Source of the DNA: Euryarchaeota archaeon UBA495
GTDB taxonomy: Archaea > Thermoplasmatota > Poseidoniia > Poseidoniales > Poseidoniaceae
DNA: 13,844 nucleotides
NCBI GenBank assembly: GCA_002496845.1
Contig: DALQ01000032.1
Span: 1 to 13,844 of the forward strand
Direction: 5' to 3'
The translations under genes and the position numbers were made by a program. A model generated the notes under the pieces. That model was given only the letters and a program-made list of their open reading frames with translations, was not told where the DNA came from and searched no databases. Shown here one piece after another: positions 1 to 6,465 of this stretch (position 1 is its first letter; each line of letters begins with the position of its first letter).

Positions 1-629
1 TCGACCATGGCACAATCGTTCTCGACAAAGCAGGTGTACAGCGCTCCAAGGGTGCGTCGGAAGGCCTTCGCAGCGGCACCGGAGAGGCCCAGTGCATCGG
101 CTAGATCGCGCGACTGGAAGCCGAGCAGGCCTGCGCTTGGGTCGACGTGAATCCGATGAATGAGTTCTGGCGTGGCTTCTGCGACTTCTTCGATGTCCAT
201 GCCGCCTTCCGTGGAGGCCATGATGAGGACCGACTTGGCCTCACGGTCCACAAGAAGCGCGAGGTAGTACTCGTGCGCAATCGCGCACCCAGACTCGACG
301 TACAGGTTCCGAACGAGCTTGCCCTCAGGACCGGTCTGCTTGGTGACCAAGACGTGGTTGAGAATGTTCGACGCGTAGGTACCGACATCATCACGGGAGA
401 AGGCGATTTTCACACCACCTTCCATCTGAAGGTCACCGGTCGTTGGGGAGTAGAGGTTTCCTTTCCCACGGCCTCCGGCGTGAATTTGACTCTTGACGGC
501 GACGACCTTGGAACCGAGGCGGTCGTATGCGGCCAGCGCTTCATCGGCGGTGGTGCAATGCACGCCCTCCAGCACAGGTACGCCGTAGCGCTTGAACATG
601 GCTTTGCCTTGGTATTCGTGGATGTTCAT
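1..629 (-). CDS. sucC: Succinyl-CoA synthetase (ADP-forming) beta subunit, partial (N-terminal 209 residues)
   Basis: The beta subunit of succinyl-CoA synthetase interconverts succinyl-CoA and succinate with substrate-level ATP formation in the TCA cycle, as a complex with SucD. The reading frame starts at ATG 629 with MNIHEYQGKAMFKRYGVPV, the standard SucC start, and runs open off the left edge. About 209 of the usual 380-390 residues are present. The ATP-grasp nucleotide-binding segment VKSQIHAGGRGKG lies near residues 43-55, and the phosphate-binding/ATP-grasp middle region follows with YLALLVDRE and IMASTEGGMDIEEVAE. The last visible codons (AMV) lead into the expected EINPL Mg-binding motif just outside the window. 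sucD probably lies further left, since sucC-sucD order is usual. The start is divergent from the gene at 730, with about 100 bp between them and a small hairpin next to the ATG. Identification is firm; only the C-terminal half is unseen. Confidence 0.95.
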   Translation of the reverse strand, partial: MNIHEYQGKAMFKRYGVPVLEGVHCTTADEALAAYDRLGSKVVAVKSQIHAGGRGKGNLYSPTTGDLQMEGGVKIAFSRDDVGTYASNILNHVLVTKQTGPEGKLVRNLYVESGCAIAHEYYLALLVDREAKSVLIMASTEGGMDIEEVAEATPELIHRIHVDPSAGLLGFQSRDLADALGLSGAAAKAFRRTLGALYTCFVENDCAMV

Positions 630-631
630 GG

Positions 632-649
632 GACTCCCCATCCGGGGTC
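632..649 (-). promoter_or_regulatory. Small hairpin just upstream of the sucC start codon
   Basis: Read on the minus strand this is GACCCCGGATGGGGAGTC. It can fold into a six-pair stem (GAC/GTC plus CCC/GGG) with one bulged A and a short loop. It ends two bases before the sucC ATG at 629. The GGGGAG segment is the best Shine-Dalgarno-like sequence for sucC, so pairing would hide it. The inverted repeat is visible in the sequence; any control function is inferred. Confidence 0.3.
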
Positions 650-657
650 AAGGTGGG

Positions 658-669
658 CCGTCCTTCAAC
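658..669 (-). repeat. 12-base motif GTTGAAGGACGG, copy upstream of sucC
   Basis: On the minus strand the sequence GTTGAAGGACGG ends 28 bases before the sucC ATG. The identical 12-mer occurs upstream of pruA at 9645-9656. The identity is seen directly. A regulatory role is a guess, since a few chance 12-mer matches are expected in a window this long. Confidence 0.25.
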
Positions 670-729
670 ACTCCGCATCGACCCTTCACCGGTGGAGAAG
701 CGTTTCAAGGTGAACGGCATCCGGGATTT

Positions 730-1725
730 GTGCAAGCAGTGGTCTTGGCAGGAGGGATAGGCTCACGCCTTCGCCCGTGGACGGACACCGTCCCAAAGCC
801 CCTCTTGCCCATGCTTGACCGAACGCTGCTCGAGCAGGTGGTCTGGGGAATGCCGGAAGGCGTGGTGGACGAAATCATCGTGGCCGGAGGCTACCGGGTC
901 GACCAGATCACCAACCACTTCTCAGCCAAGGAACAAGGCCTCGACGTGACCATGGTCGAAGAGACGGAACCGCTGGGAACGGGGGGCGCTTTGGGCAATT
1001 GCCGTGACGTGGTCTCTGGACGATTTGCATGCTTCAACGGCGACGTCATCACGTCCCTTCGAGTGGAGGACCTCATCGACCTGCATCAGCACAACGGCGG
1101 AGTAGGAACACTTGCGTTGTGGGAGGTCGAAGACCCAACCCGCTTCGGCATTGTCGGCGTTGATTCAACCCAACGCGTCACGCAATTCAAGGAGAAACCC
1201 AAGGCATCAGAAGTCTTCTCCAACCTGATCAACGCAGGATCGTACCTCTTGGAGGAAGAGGTCTTCGACGTGATGCCAACCGGACGCCATTCTTTGGAAC
1301 GGGACGTGTTTCCCGTCCTTGCAGAACGCGGCGAACTCAACGGTCTGCCTTTCGAGGGGTACTTCATCGACGCAGGAACGCCTGCCTCCTGGAGCGACGG
1401 CGTCGAGGCATGCATCGCGCACGGGCGCTTCAACCGCGGCCGTGTGGTCGACGGTTCATGGTGCGCTGAATCGTCGGCCCCCGCTGGTGCGCGCCACCAT
1501 GGTTCGATGTTTGGCCGCGGCATTTCTGCGCACGGGGCGACGGTGGAACGGTCCACCTTGCTTGACGGCGTCAGGGTCGGTGAAGGCAGCGTGCTCAACG
1601 GCGTACTGGCAGGACAAGGCGCCGTCGTTGGAGCCGGTTGCGTACTCAGGGACGTCGTGCTTGGCCCCGGTGCCGTCGTCGAAGACGGCGAGCGCCTCGT
1701 TGGCGAGCGACGGGCAGCATCCTGA
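730..1725 (+). CDS. Sugar-phosphate nucleotidyltransferase (NDP-sugar pyrophosphorylase) with C-terminal left-handed beta-helix
   Basis: This enzyme joins an NTP and a sugar 1-phosphate to make an NDP-sugar for glycans or glycosylation; the exact sugar and nucleotide cannot be read from sequence. The N-terminal GT-A-type domain carries the signature LAGGIGSRLRPWTDTVPKP (residues 6-24), with R13 and K23 as the expected triphosphate-binding residues. ETEPLGTGGAL lies at 78-88 and NGD at 103-105, with D105 the likely metal ligand. The C-terminal part (from about residue 250) has hexapeptide-like repeats such as GVRVGEGSVLNGVLAGQGAVVGAG read in pieces, typical of a left-handed beta-helix. I chose GTG 730 because the signature must begin right after it: QAVVLAGG follows the initiator, and family members start two to five residues before this motif. 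An ATG further upstream in frame (592) would add unrelated residues overlapping sucC. The product is 331 residues. tpiA follows after 38 bp, so the two are probably co-transcribed. Confidence 0.88.
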   Translation: MQAVVLAGGIGSRLRPWTDTVPKPLLPMLDRTLLEQVVWGMPEGVVDEIIVAGGYRVDQITNHFSAKEQGLDVTMVEETEPLGTGGALGNCRDVVSGRFACFNGDVITSLRVEDLIDLHQHNGGVGTLALWEVEDPTRFGIVGVDSTQRVTQFKEKPKASEVFSNLINAGSYLLEEEVFDVMPTGRHSLERDVFPVLAERGELNGLPFEGYFIDAGTPASWSDGVEACIAHGRFNRGRVVDGSWCAESSAPAGARHHGSMFGRGISAHGATVERSTLLDGVRVGEGSVLNGVLAGQGAVVGAGCVLRDVVLGPGAVVEDGERLVGERRAAS

Positions 1726-1763
1726 GGACGAAGCGCCTAAGCCCCCCGCCCGAATGGGACCTC

Positions 1764-2438
1764 ATGAGCGAGCCTCTGGTCGTCGTGAACTGCAAAACCT
1801 ACGCTTCTGCCTCCGGGCTTGCTGCGACCGACTTGGTTGACGCATTGTCGACCGTGAACAGCGACGGAGTTCGCCTCGTATTGGCCGTCTCCGCCTTCGA
1901 CCTCTCAGCGCTGGCGGGAGCTCACCCCGACCTCGAATTCTGGGCGCAGCACCTCGACCCAGTCGGCCAAGGGTCCTTCACCGGATGGCTTGAGCCGGAA
2001 ACGGCGATGGAGCGTGGGGCCAAGGGGACCCTGATCAATCACGCTGAACACAAGGTCGAAACGGACCATGTGAAGCGCTTGTTGGGTCAACTCGACGGAC
2101 GCATCGAAGTGTGCGCCTGTGCCGCTGACGAAGCCGAGGCGAAGGCCCTTGCAGCCTGCGCGCCGGCGATGATCGCCGTCGAACCTCCCGAACTCATCGG
2201 CGGTGACGTCTCCGTCACCAGCGCTGACCCTGGCATCGTTCGAGACACGGTCCGTTTGGTCAAGGACATCAACCCGGACATCATGGTGCTCTGTGGCGCC
2301 GGCGTGAAGACCGGCGACGACGTCAGCGCTGCCCTCCGCCTTGGAGCAGAAGGCGTGCTGCTGGCCAGCGGCGTGACCAAGGCGGCTGACCCTGCGGCGG
2401 TGCTTCAGGACCTCTTGGACGGTGCAAGGCGCGCTTGA
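1764..2438 (+). CDS. tpiA: Triosephosphate isomerase, archaeal type
   Basis: The enzyme interconverts dihydroxyacetone phosphate and glyceraldehyde 3-phosphate in glycolysis and gluconeogenesis. The 224-residue length matches archaeal TIMs, which are shorter than the roughly 250-residue bacterial and eukaryotic forms. Catalytic landmarks are all present: N9 and K11 in NCKTY, H93 in GTLINHAEHK, and E140 in VEPPELIGG. The C-terminal phosphate-binding segments CGAG (177-180) and GVLLASGVTKA (197-207) also match. The usual NHSE motif reads NHAE here, a mild variation. ATG 1764 places NCKTY at the expected distance from the N-terminus; a longer frame upstream has no TIM-like sequence. It lies 38 bp after the nucleotidyltransferase gene. 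Its last 34 bases overlap the 3' end of the opposing gene at 2405-3244. Confidence 0.97.
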   Translation: MSEPLVVVNCKTYASASGLAATDLVDALSTVNSDGVRLVLAVSAFDLSALAGAHPDLEFWAQHLDPVGQGSFTGWLEPETAMERGAKGTLINHAEHKVETDHVKRLLGQLDGRIEVCACAADEAEAKALAACAPAMIAVEPPELIGGDVSVTSADPGIVRDTVRLVKDINPDIMVLCGAGVKTGDDVSAALRLGAEGVLLASGVTKAADPAAVLQDLLDGARRA

Positions 2439-3244
2439 GCAACGCCCAACGCTGAGCCCACTCCTGGGCAACTCGCTTCGAAGGGACATTGTCGGCAGTG
2501 AACCTGTGAGGAAGCAAGCGGCAGCGACGCCAACCCTTGCCGGCGCCAACGCCGCCGAAGCGCCGCCATGGCCCGCCGGTCATGGTCAAGCAAGGCCTCA
2601 GCGGCCGTCTCAAGATCGGGCGTCACGAAGACCATGTGGTGAATCCACGCTCCACCAAACCAACGCATCACGGTCACCGTGCGGTTCAGTGAGGTTGGCC
2701 AACCATGCGCAGCCCACCGAAGGCTCAGCGCGGCCTCGAGGTCATCCACAGCCCCACGGCGGCGGCCTTGGCGAAGCAACACGGCACGTGGTGCGGCACC
2801 ACCTGTGACAAGATGTGGAGCAGCCCAAAGGTGCCCTCCATCGTCTTCCACCGAACGCAGAGCATGAGGAACATGGCACGTTGTGCCCACAGGAAGATGA
2901 TGCATCAGCCATGGATGCCGAAGCAGCAGAGCGATGCGTCGAACTTCATGCCGCGCTTCTCTGCGTCGAGCCACGCCGTCCAATTCCAAAGCGGGACCTG
3001 CTGCATCCATCCGCTGTTCCAGCACCACGCGATGAAGACGTGAAGACCATGCGTGGCCCTCGGAGCGATCCTCGAAGAGGTCCTTGCGAACTCCATCGAT
3101 GAGCCGCTTCAGCCGCAAACGAGGAGGAGGATCGATGGCCGGTCCGCCTTCACCGTTGGAACCAGGATAGGTCAACACGAACCTTCGTGGGCACGTTTCC
3201 AGCAACCAACGACGGCTTCGGCTCCATCCAACGCCCGAGGACAT
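2405..3244 (-). CDS. Cas4-like [4Fe-4S] PD-(D/E)XK family protein, catalytic residues apparently lost
   Basis: This 279-residue protein has the layout of the iron-sulfur PD-(D/E)XK nucleases (Cas4, AddB C-terminal domain, Dna2). The N-terminus carries WSRSRRWLLETCPRRF (7-22), matching the family's S-x-S-plus-CPRRF start with one cysteine (C18). The C-terminus carries CRQCPFEASCPG, with C250, C253 and C259. Together these give the one-plus-three cysteine set that binds a 4Fe-4S cluster. Between them, APHLVTGGAAPRAVLLRQG (142-160) sits where the family has a metal-binding Asp and an E-x-K motif. Here those positions read His (H144) and L-x-R. DDLEAALSLRWAAHGW (167-182) resembles the QxxxY helix but lacks Gln and Tyr. 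The protein may therefore bind DNA without cutting it. No cas genes or repeats are nearby, so CRISPR adaptation is not implied. It lies 39 bp after the large membrane protein gene. The family call is my reading of motifs and is moderately sure; the loss of catalysis is less sure. Confidence 0.6.
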   Translation of the reverse strand: MSSGVGWSRSRRWLLETCPRRFVLTYPGSNGEGGPAIDPPPRLRLKRLIDGVRKDLFEDRSEGHAWSSRLHRVVLEQRMDAAGPALELDGVARRREARHEVRRIALLLRHPWLMHHLPVGTTCHVPHALRSVEDDGGHLWAAPHLVTGGAAPRAVLLRQGRRRGAVDDLEAALSLRWAAHGWPTSLNRTVTVMRWFGGAWIHHMVFVTPDLETAAEALLDHDRRAMAALRRRWRRQGLASLPLASSQVHCRQCPFEASCPGVGSALGVAQARLAPSKRS

Positions 3245-3283
3245 GCCCAGTTGGCCTGCAGTTTACCCGCTTGAAGGTCATGC

Positions 3284-5608
3284 TCAGAGCACGCCGATGC
3301 TGGCCAAGAAAAGGACGTGATTGATGGTCACCCACACGCCGATGGGCACCAAGGCCCAGCCGGAAAAGCGAGCGAAGGACTCTGCTCCGTACAGCCCAAA
3401 GAGCCTGGAGAGAGGGCCGCCAAGTCCGGCGACGATGCGCAAGAGCAACACGACCAAGCCGGCCACGAACGCGAACAGAACGCCGTTCAAGAGACCGATG
3501 AACACCCCGCCAACGCCCGACATCATGGCCGCTCCCACGCCTTGGGCAAACATCGCGGGCTCAGCAAACCATGCGAACCAACCGACCCAGACACCGAGCA
3601 AGACGTCGCGTGAGAGGTCTTCCACCGCGCGCCAGCGCTGGAACACGCCCGGCGTCAGACGGTGAATCAGACGACCGAGAAGGTCGGATTCAAACGGAGA
3701 TCCACGGATGGCCGTGACCACGGCCATTTCGATGAACCACGCGTAACTGAGGAGGTCCAGCGTCGACCCGAGCGCGGCATCAAAGGGCACAAAGGTCAGC
3801 AAGAGGGAGGGCAAGTTCACCAGAACCACACCTGCTCCTGCAGCCGCGATGATGCTGGCCCACAGGGTTCCAGGCGGCAATGGCTCCTCCGGCTTCTCCC
3901 ATCCCAACCGTGGAAGCGCAAGGAAGAGGAGGAAGAGGCATGGGCCGAAAGCCAACTTGAGGTAGGCCGAAGCCGATTGGGAACCGCCCCGTTGGCTCGC
4001 CGTCATGGCCTCGCCAAGTTCCGTGTAAGCCTGACCGGGAGATGCTGCGGACGAGACACGCCCGGCCCGGTCCACGACAAGCACGGCATCGGCCTCTCCC
4101 GTGGGGAGGCTGGCCGCAAATTCACCGGTGGTGTCGAGCAAGACAGGCCACGTGACGTTGTACCGGTCGACGTAAGCCTCGGCATCGGTGATCAGCGCGT
4201 CTTCGCCGATGATGACCGTCAGCACCGCGACTTCACCGTCGTATCCGGCCATCGCGGTTTCGAACTCCCCAAGGTGATCAGCGCCGTTTTCAGAACCGGG
4301 CATCAGCACGCTCACGAGCATCAAATCCGCGCCGTCCTGCACTTCACTGGGCGAGGTGATGAGGCCTGAGGCCGCGCTCATTGACGGGTCACCCAAACGA
4401 ATGCTGTCGTCCACGACCGCCTCTTCACCAAGGTTGTCTTGCACAACGCCAAGCGGCACCATGGCAAGCGCGAGCACCAAGAGGGCCGCGAGAATCGGTG
4501 GTGGCAACGGAAGGCCCGAACGGAAAGCGACCACGACAAAGGCCAACAAACTCATCATGGTGGTGACGGTCAACCATACGCCAGAGGACGCAAAGCCAGA
4601 ATCGGGACCCTCGACGATGGCCCTCACATACCCAGTTGCGTGGCAATCTTCGTTCGGATCCGAACCGACCACGCTGACGCAGACCTCCAGTCCGACGTGC
4701 CCAATGGGCACCTGTTCCACGCCCGTCCAGGTCCACGCGGTGTTGTTTCCGGGCAAGACACGGTTGATCAGCACGCGACCCGTAGAGGTCTCGACCTGGA
4801 AATCTCCGTCCCTCGAAAAGAGCTCGTCGTCTTCCAGAGGGCCCCAAATCGACCACGTCACGGCCGGGCCGCCATCGGCCCAATCGATGTCGTCGGCCCC
4901 CCAAGGCAAGTCTGCATAGAAGGCGATGTGAGCCCGGCGAGAAGCATCGATCATCAGGGATGCACTGGGCTCGTAGATGTCCCCTTCGATGACGATGCCA
5001 CCGGAGTTTTGTTCGAATCCACCCCAAAGAACCCGGGCGCGTGTTCCTTCACAATCATGCTGCATCCAGAGGCTGAGGGTGAACACCTCACCGGGCTGCA
5101 TGGAGAGGTTGACGGATTGACGCTCACCTTCGAAAAGTTCTGAGTCGTCGTTCGACACGGCCTCGATGACCTGTTGCACCGTGGACGTGTAGGTGGAACT
5201 GCCGGCCTGCACTTCCATCCTGAGGGACGTTTCCTGGCCTCCGTTGGTGAAGGGGTTGGTGGCCGAGCACGTACGTGCAGGAGCCTGCTCCAACCGGACG
5301 GAGAAAAACACGGACATGTTGACCGTGGCCTCGATGGGGTTGACCAAGGGCGGAGAGGAGACGCTGAAGACCGGAACTTCGCCCGACCCTCCAAGCACTT
5401 CGAAGTAGCCGACGGCCCCGTCGGTGCTGTTGCGTTGAAGGACCGCTTCTTCCTGATTGAGACCCTCAACGTACAGGCGCATGAGATCGTCCACGCGCCA
5501 TTCTTCATGGCCTGCCGGGTAGCCTTCGTCCTCTGCGGCGAGGGCGTAACCGGTCAACGTCGTTGTCGTCACCATCAGCAGGACGAGCAGAAGTGCCGCT
5601 CGCCGCAT
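3284..5608 (-). CDS. Large secreted-ectodomain membrane protein with Cys-less thioredoxin-like domain
   Basis: I do not recognise a named family for this 774-residue protein. Residues 1-25 form a signal peptide (MRRAALLLVLLMV then a TTTTLTGYALA-A cleavage-like site). Residues 26-340 form an extracytoplasmic, beta-rich ectodomain with paired cysteines (C114, C186, C310, C322) and N-glycosylation-type sequons (NST, NMS, NLS, NNT). Two membrane helices follow (about 344-363 and 371-391). Residues 425-535 read like a TlpA/AhpC thioredoxin fold: LMLVSVLMPGS, then VAVLTVIIGED, RYNVTWPVLLDTTGEF, and AVLVVDRAGRV. No CxxC is present; the active-site position reads MPGSENG. Six or so further helices occupy 553-770. 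By the predicted topology the thioredoxin-like domain also faces outward. ATG 5608 is preferred because it gives a clean signal peptide; an in-frame GTG at 5632 would add eight residues. It follows the DUF92 gene by 51 bp. A CcdA/DsbD-like redox relay was considered but the cysteines are missing. Confidence 0.85.
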   Translation of the reverse strand: MRRAALLLVLLMVTTTTLTGYALAAEDEGYPAGHEEWRVDDLMRLYVEGLNQEEAVLQRNSTDGAVGYFEVLGGSGEVPVFSVSSPPLVNPIEATVNMSVFFSVRLEQAPARTCSATNPFTNGGQETSLRMEVQAGSSTYTSTVQQVIEAVSNDDSELFEGERQSVNLSMQPGEVFTLSLWMQHDCEGTRARVLWGGFEQNSGGIVIEGDIYEPSASLMIDASRRAHIAFYADLPWGADDIDWADGGPAVTWSIWGPLEDDELFSRDGDFQVETSTGRVLINRVLPGNNTAWTWTGVEQVPIGHVGLEVCVSVVGSDPNEDCHATGYVRAIVEGPDSGFASSGVWLTVTTMMSLLAFVVVAFRSGLPLPPPILAALLVLALAMVPLGVVQDNLGEEAVVDDSIRLGDPSMSAASGLITSPSEVQDGADLMLVSVLMPGSENGADHLGEFETAMAGYDGEVAVLTVIIGEDALITDAEAYVDRYNVTWPVLLDTTGEFAASLPTGEADAVLVVDRAGRVSSAASPGQAYTELGEAMTASQRGGSQSASAYLKLAFGPCLFLLFLALPRLGWEKPEEPLPPGTLWASIIAAAGAGVVLVNLPSLLLTFVPFDAALGSTLDLLSYAWFIEMAVVTAIRGSPFESDLLGRLIHRLTPGVFQRWRAVEDLSRDVLLGVWVGWFAWFAEPAMFAQGVGAAMMSGVGGVFIGLLNGVLFAFVAGLVVLLLRIVAGLGGPLSRLFGLYGAESFARFSGWALVPIGVWVTINHVLFLASIGVL

Positions 5609-5632
5609 GGTGATGGCTGAAGGCCCCGACAC

Positions 5633-5659
5633 AAAAGCCCCACGTAAGGACGTGAAGGC
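5633..5659 (-). terminator. Possible weak hairpin/T-run between DUF92 gene and large membrane protein gene
   Basis: Read on the minus strand, CACGTCCTTACGTG (5641-5654) is a perfect five-pair stem with a CCTT loop. It is followed by GGGG and a short CTTTTG run. This could be a weak attenuator between the two genes, or chance. Archaeal termination usually depends on T-rich tracts rather than hairpins, and this T run is only four bases, so the call is weak. Confidence 0.15.
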
Positions 5660-6415
5660 TCAAGGGAATCCAAGAAGGAGAGCCGCAGCGACGGAACCGG
5701 CCAGAATGGACGCGGCGTTGACCGTCCCCTTGGTCATCAGGCCCCTGTTCTCGAGAACGGCCCCAAAAACAGAGTCCAATTGACAGCCCAGGAAACCCGC
5801 GAAGAGCACCACGAGTGGTCCTCGCCCGTTGCCCATGAGCGGATCGCCACCTGTGGCAAAGGCCACGCACAACGCCAACACCGCGATCAGGGTTCCACCA
5901 CCAAACGCGGCAAATTGGCCCTTTGGAGAAACACCGCCGTTGAGTCCAGGCTCGCAACGCTTCAGCGTGGTGATCATTCTGACGCGGTCATCCAGACAAC
6001 CGAATTCAGAAGCCCAGGTGTCGGAGGTGGCCACTGCGACAGCCGCAGCAAACACCCACAGCCCGGCATGGTGCGCATCAAACAGAAACGCGACCAGCAC
6101 AACAAGCCCGGGCATGCCGCCGTTGGCGACCACGTTGGTCCAACCACGCGACCCGTCGCCCGATTCAGACATCCCTTTGGCTGCTTTTTCCTCAAAACGG
6201 TACTTCGTGGCGAAATGCGACGAGGCAAGGAAGGAGAGCAGCAACATCAACCAGGTCCAATGCCCCAAGCCTCCAACCACGGTGGCGAGCACCACAGCAG
6301 CGGCAAGACCGCTCTTGTCGAGCACCTTTGCACGTGTGCTGAGAAGCAGCAAAGCGACGATGAGTCCTCCGACCACCACCAAGTTTCCTTGGTTCAGACC
6401 GGGGTCCCAAAGCAT
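5660..6415 (-). CDS. DUF92/VTE6-type integral membrane protein (candidate prenyl-phosphate kinase)
   Basis: The protein belongs to the DUF92 family, whose plant and cyanobacterial relatives (VTE6) phosphorylate phytyl phosphate to phytyl diphosphate. In an archaeon an equivalent role would be salvage or supply of a prenyl diphosphate such as geranylgeranyl diphosphate for lipids; that substrate is inference. The 251 residues contain about six hydrophobic helices. Family motifs are present in order: KYRFEEKAAKG (71-81), RGWTNVVANGG (90-100), SDTWASEFG (131-139), GLNGGVSPKG (158-166 region, usually GTNGGVSxxG), LGCQLDSVFGA (209-219) and TKGTVNAASIL (229-238). Length is normal for the family. 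The ATG start gives no odd extension. It sits 50 bp after prsW and 51 bp before the large membrane protein gene, all on one strand, so co-expression with two other membrane proteins is likely. Confidence 0.85.
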   Translation of the reverse strand: MLWDPGLNQGNLVVVGGLIVALLLLSTRAKVLDKSGLAAAVVLATVVGGLGHWTWLMLLLSFLASSHFATKYRFEEKAAKGMSESGDGSRGWTNVVANGGMPGLVVLVAFLFDAHHAGLWVFAAAVAVATSDTWASEFGCLDDRVRMITTLKRCEPGLNGGVSPKGQFAAFGGGTLIAVLALCVAFATGGDPLMGNGRGPLVVLFAGFLGCQLDSVFGAVLENRGLMTKGTVNAASILAGSVAAALLLGFP

Positions 6416-6465
6416 GGCTCAACCCGCTTCGTGCTGGACCAAGGGGGTGATGTGCCTTTCCCCGT

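Larger units (their letters stand above)
630..729. promoter_or_regulatory. Divergent intergenic region between sucC and the nucleotidyltransferase gene
   Basis: These 100 bp separate two divergently transcribed genes and must hold the sucC promoter and probably the promoter for the plus-strand pair. I see no clear AT-rich TATA box. The region contains an imperfect inverted repeat at 632-649 abutting the sucC start, and a 12-base motif at 658-669 that recurs upstream of pruA. The assignment as regulatory rests on gene orientation only. Confidence 0.45.

Noticed and set aside
147..713. A 188-codon plus-strand frame at the left edge
   Set aside because: It is the antisense shadow of sucC, whose N-terminus and ATP-grasp motif read clearly on the minus strand.
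1086..1598. A 170-codon minus-strand frame inside the nucleotidyltransferase gene, and similar ones opposite tpiA
   Set aside because: Low-complexity, Ser/Pro/Arg-rich translation with no family features; the plus-strand genes are well supported.
2422..3102. Several plus-strand frames across 2422-3102
   Set aside because: They oppose the Cas4-like gene, overlap one another, and show no domain. The minus-strand frame has the CPRRF start and C-terminal cysteine triplet in one continuous frame.
2405..3244. CRISPR adaptation gene cas4
   Set aside because: No repeats, cas1, cas2 or other cas genes are in the window, and the catalytic residues appear to be missing.
3284..5608. CcdA/DsbD-type redox relay for the large membrane protein
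   Set aside because: The thioredoxin-like domain lacks CxxC, and the helix region has only one cysteine (in FGPCLFL), not the pair of CcdA.
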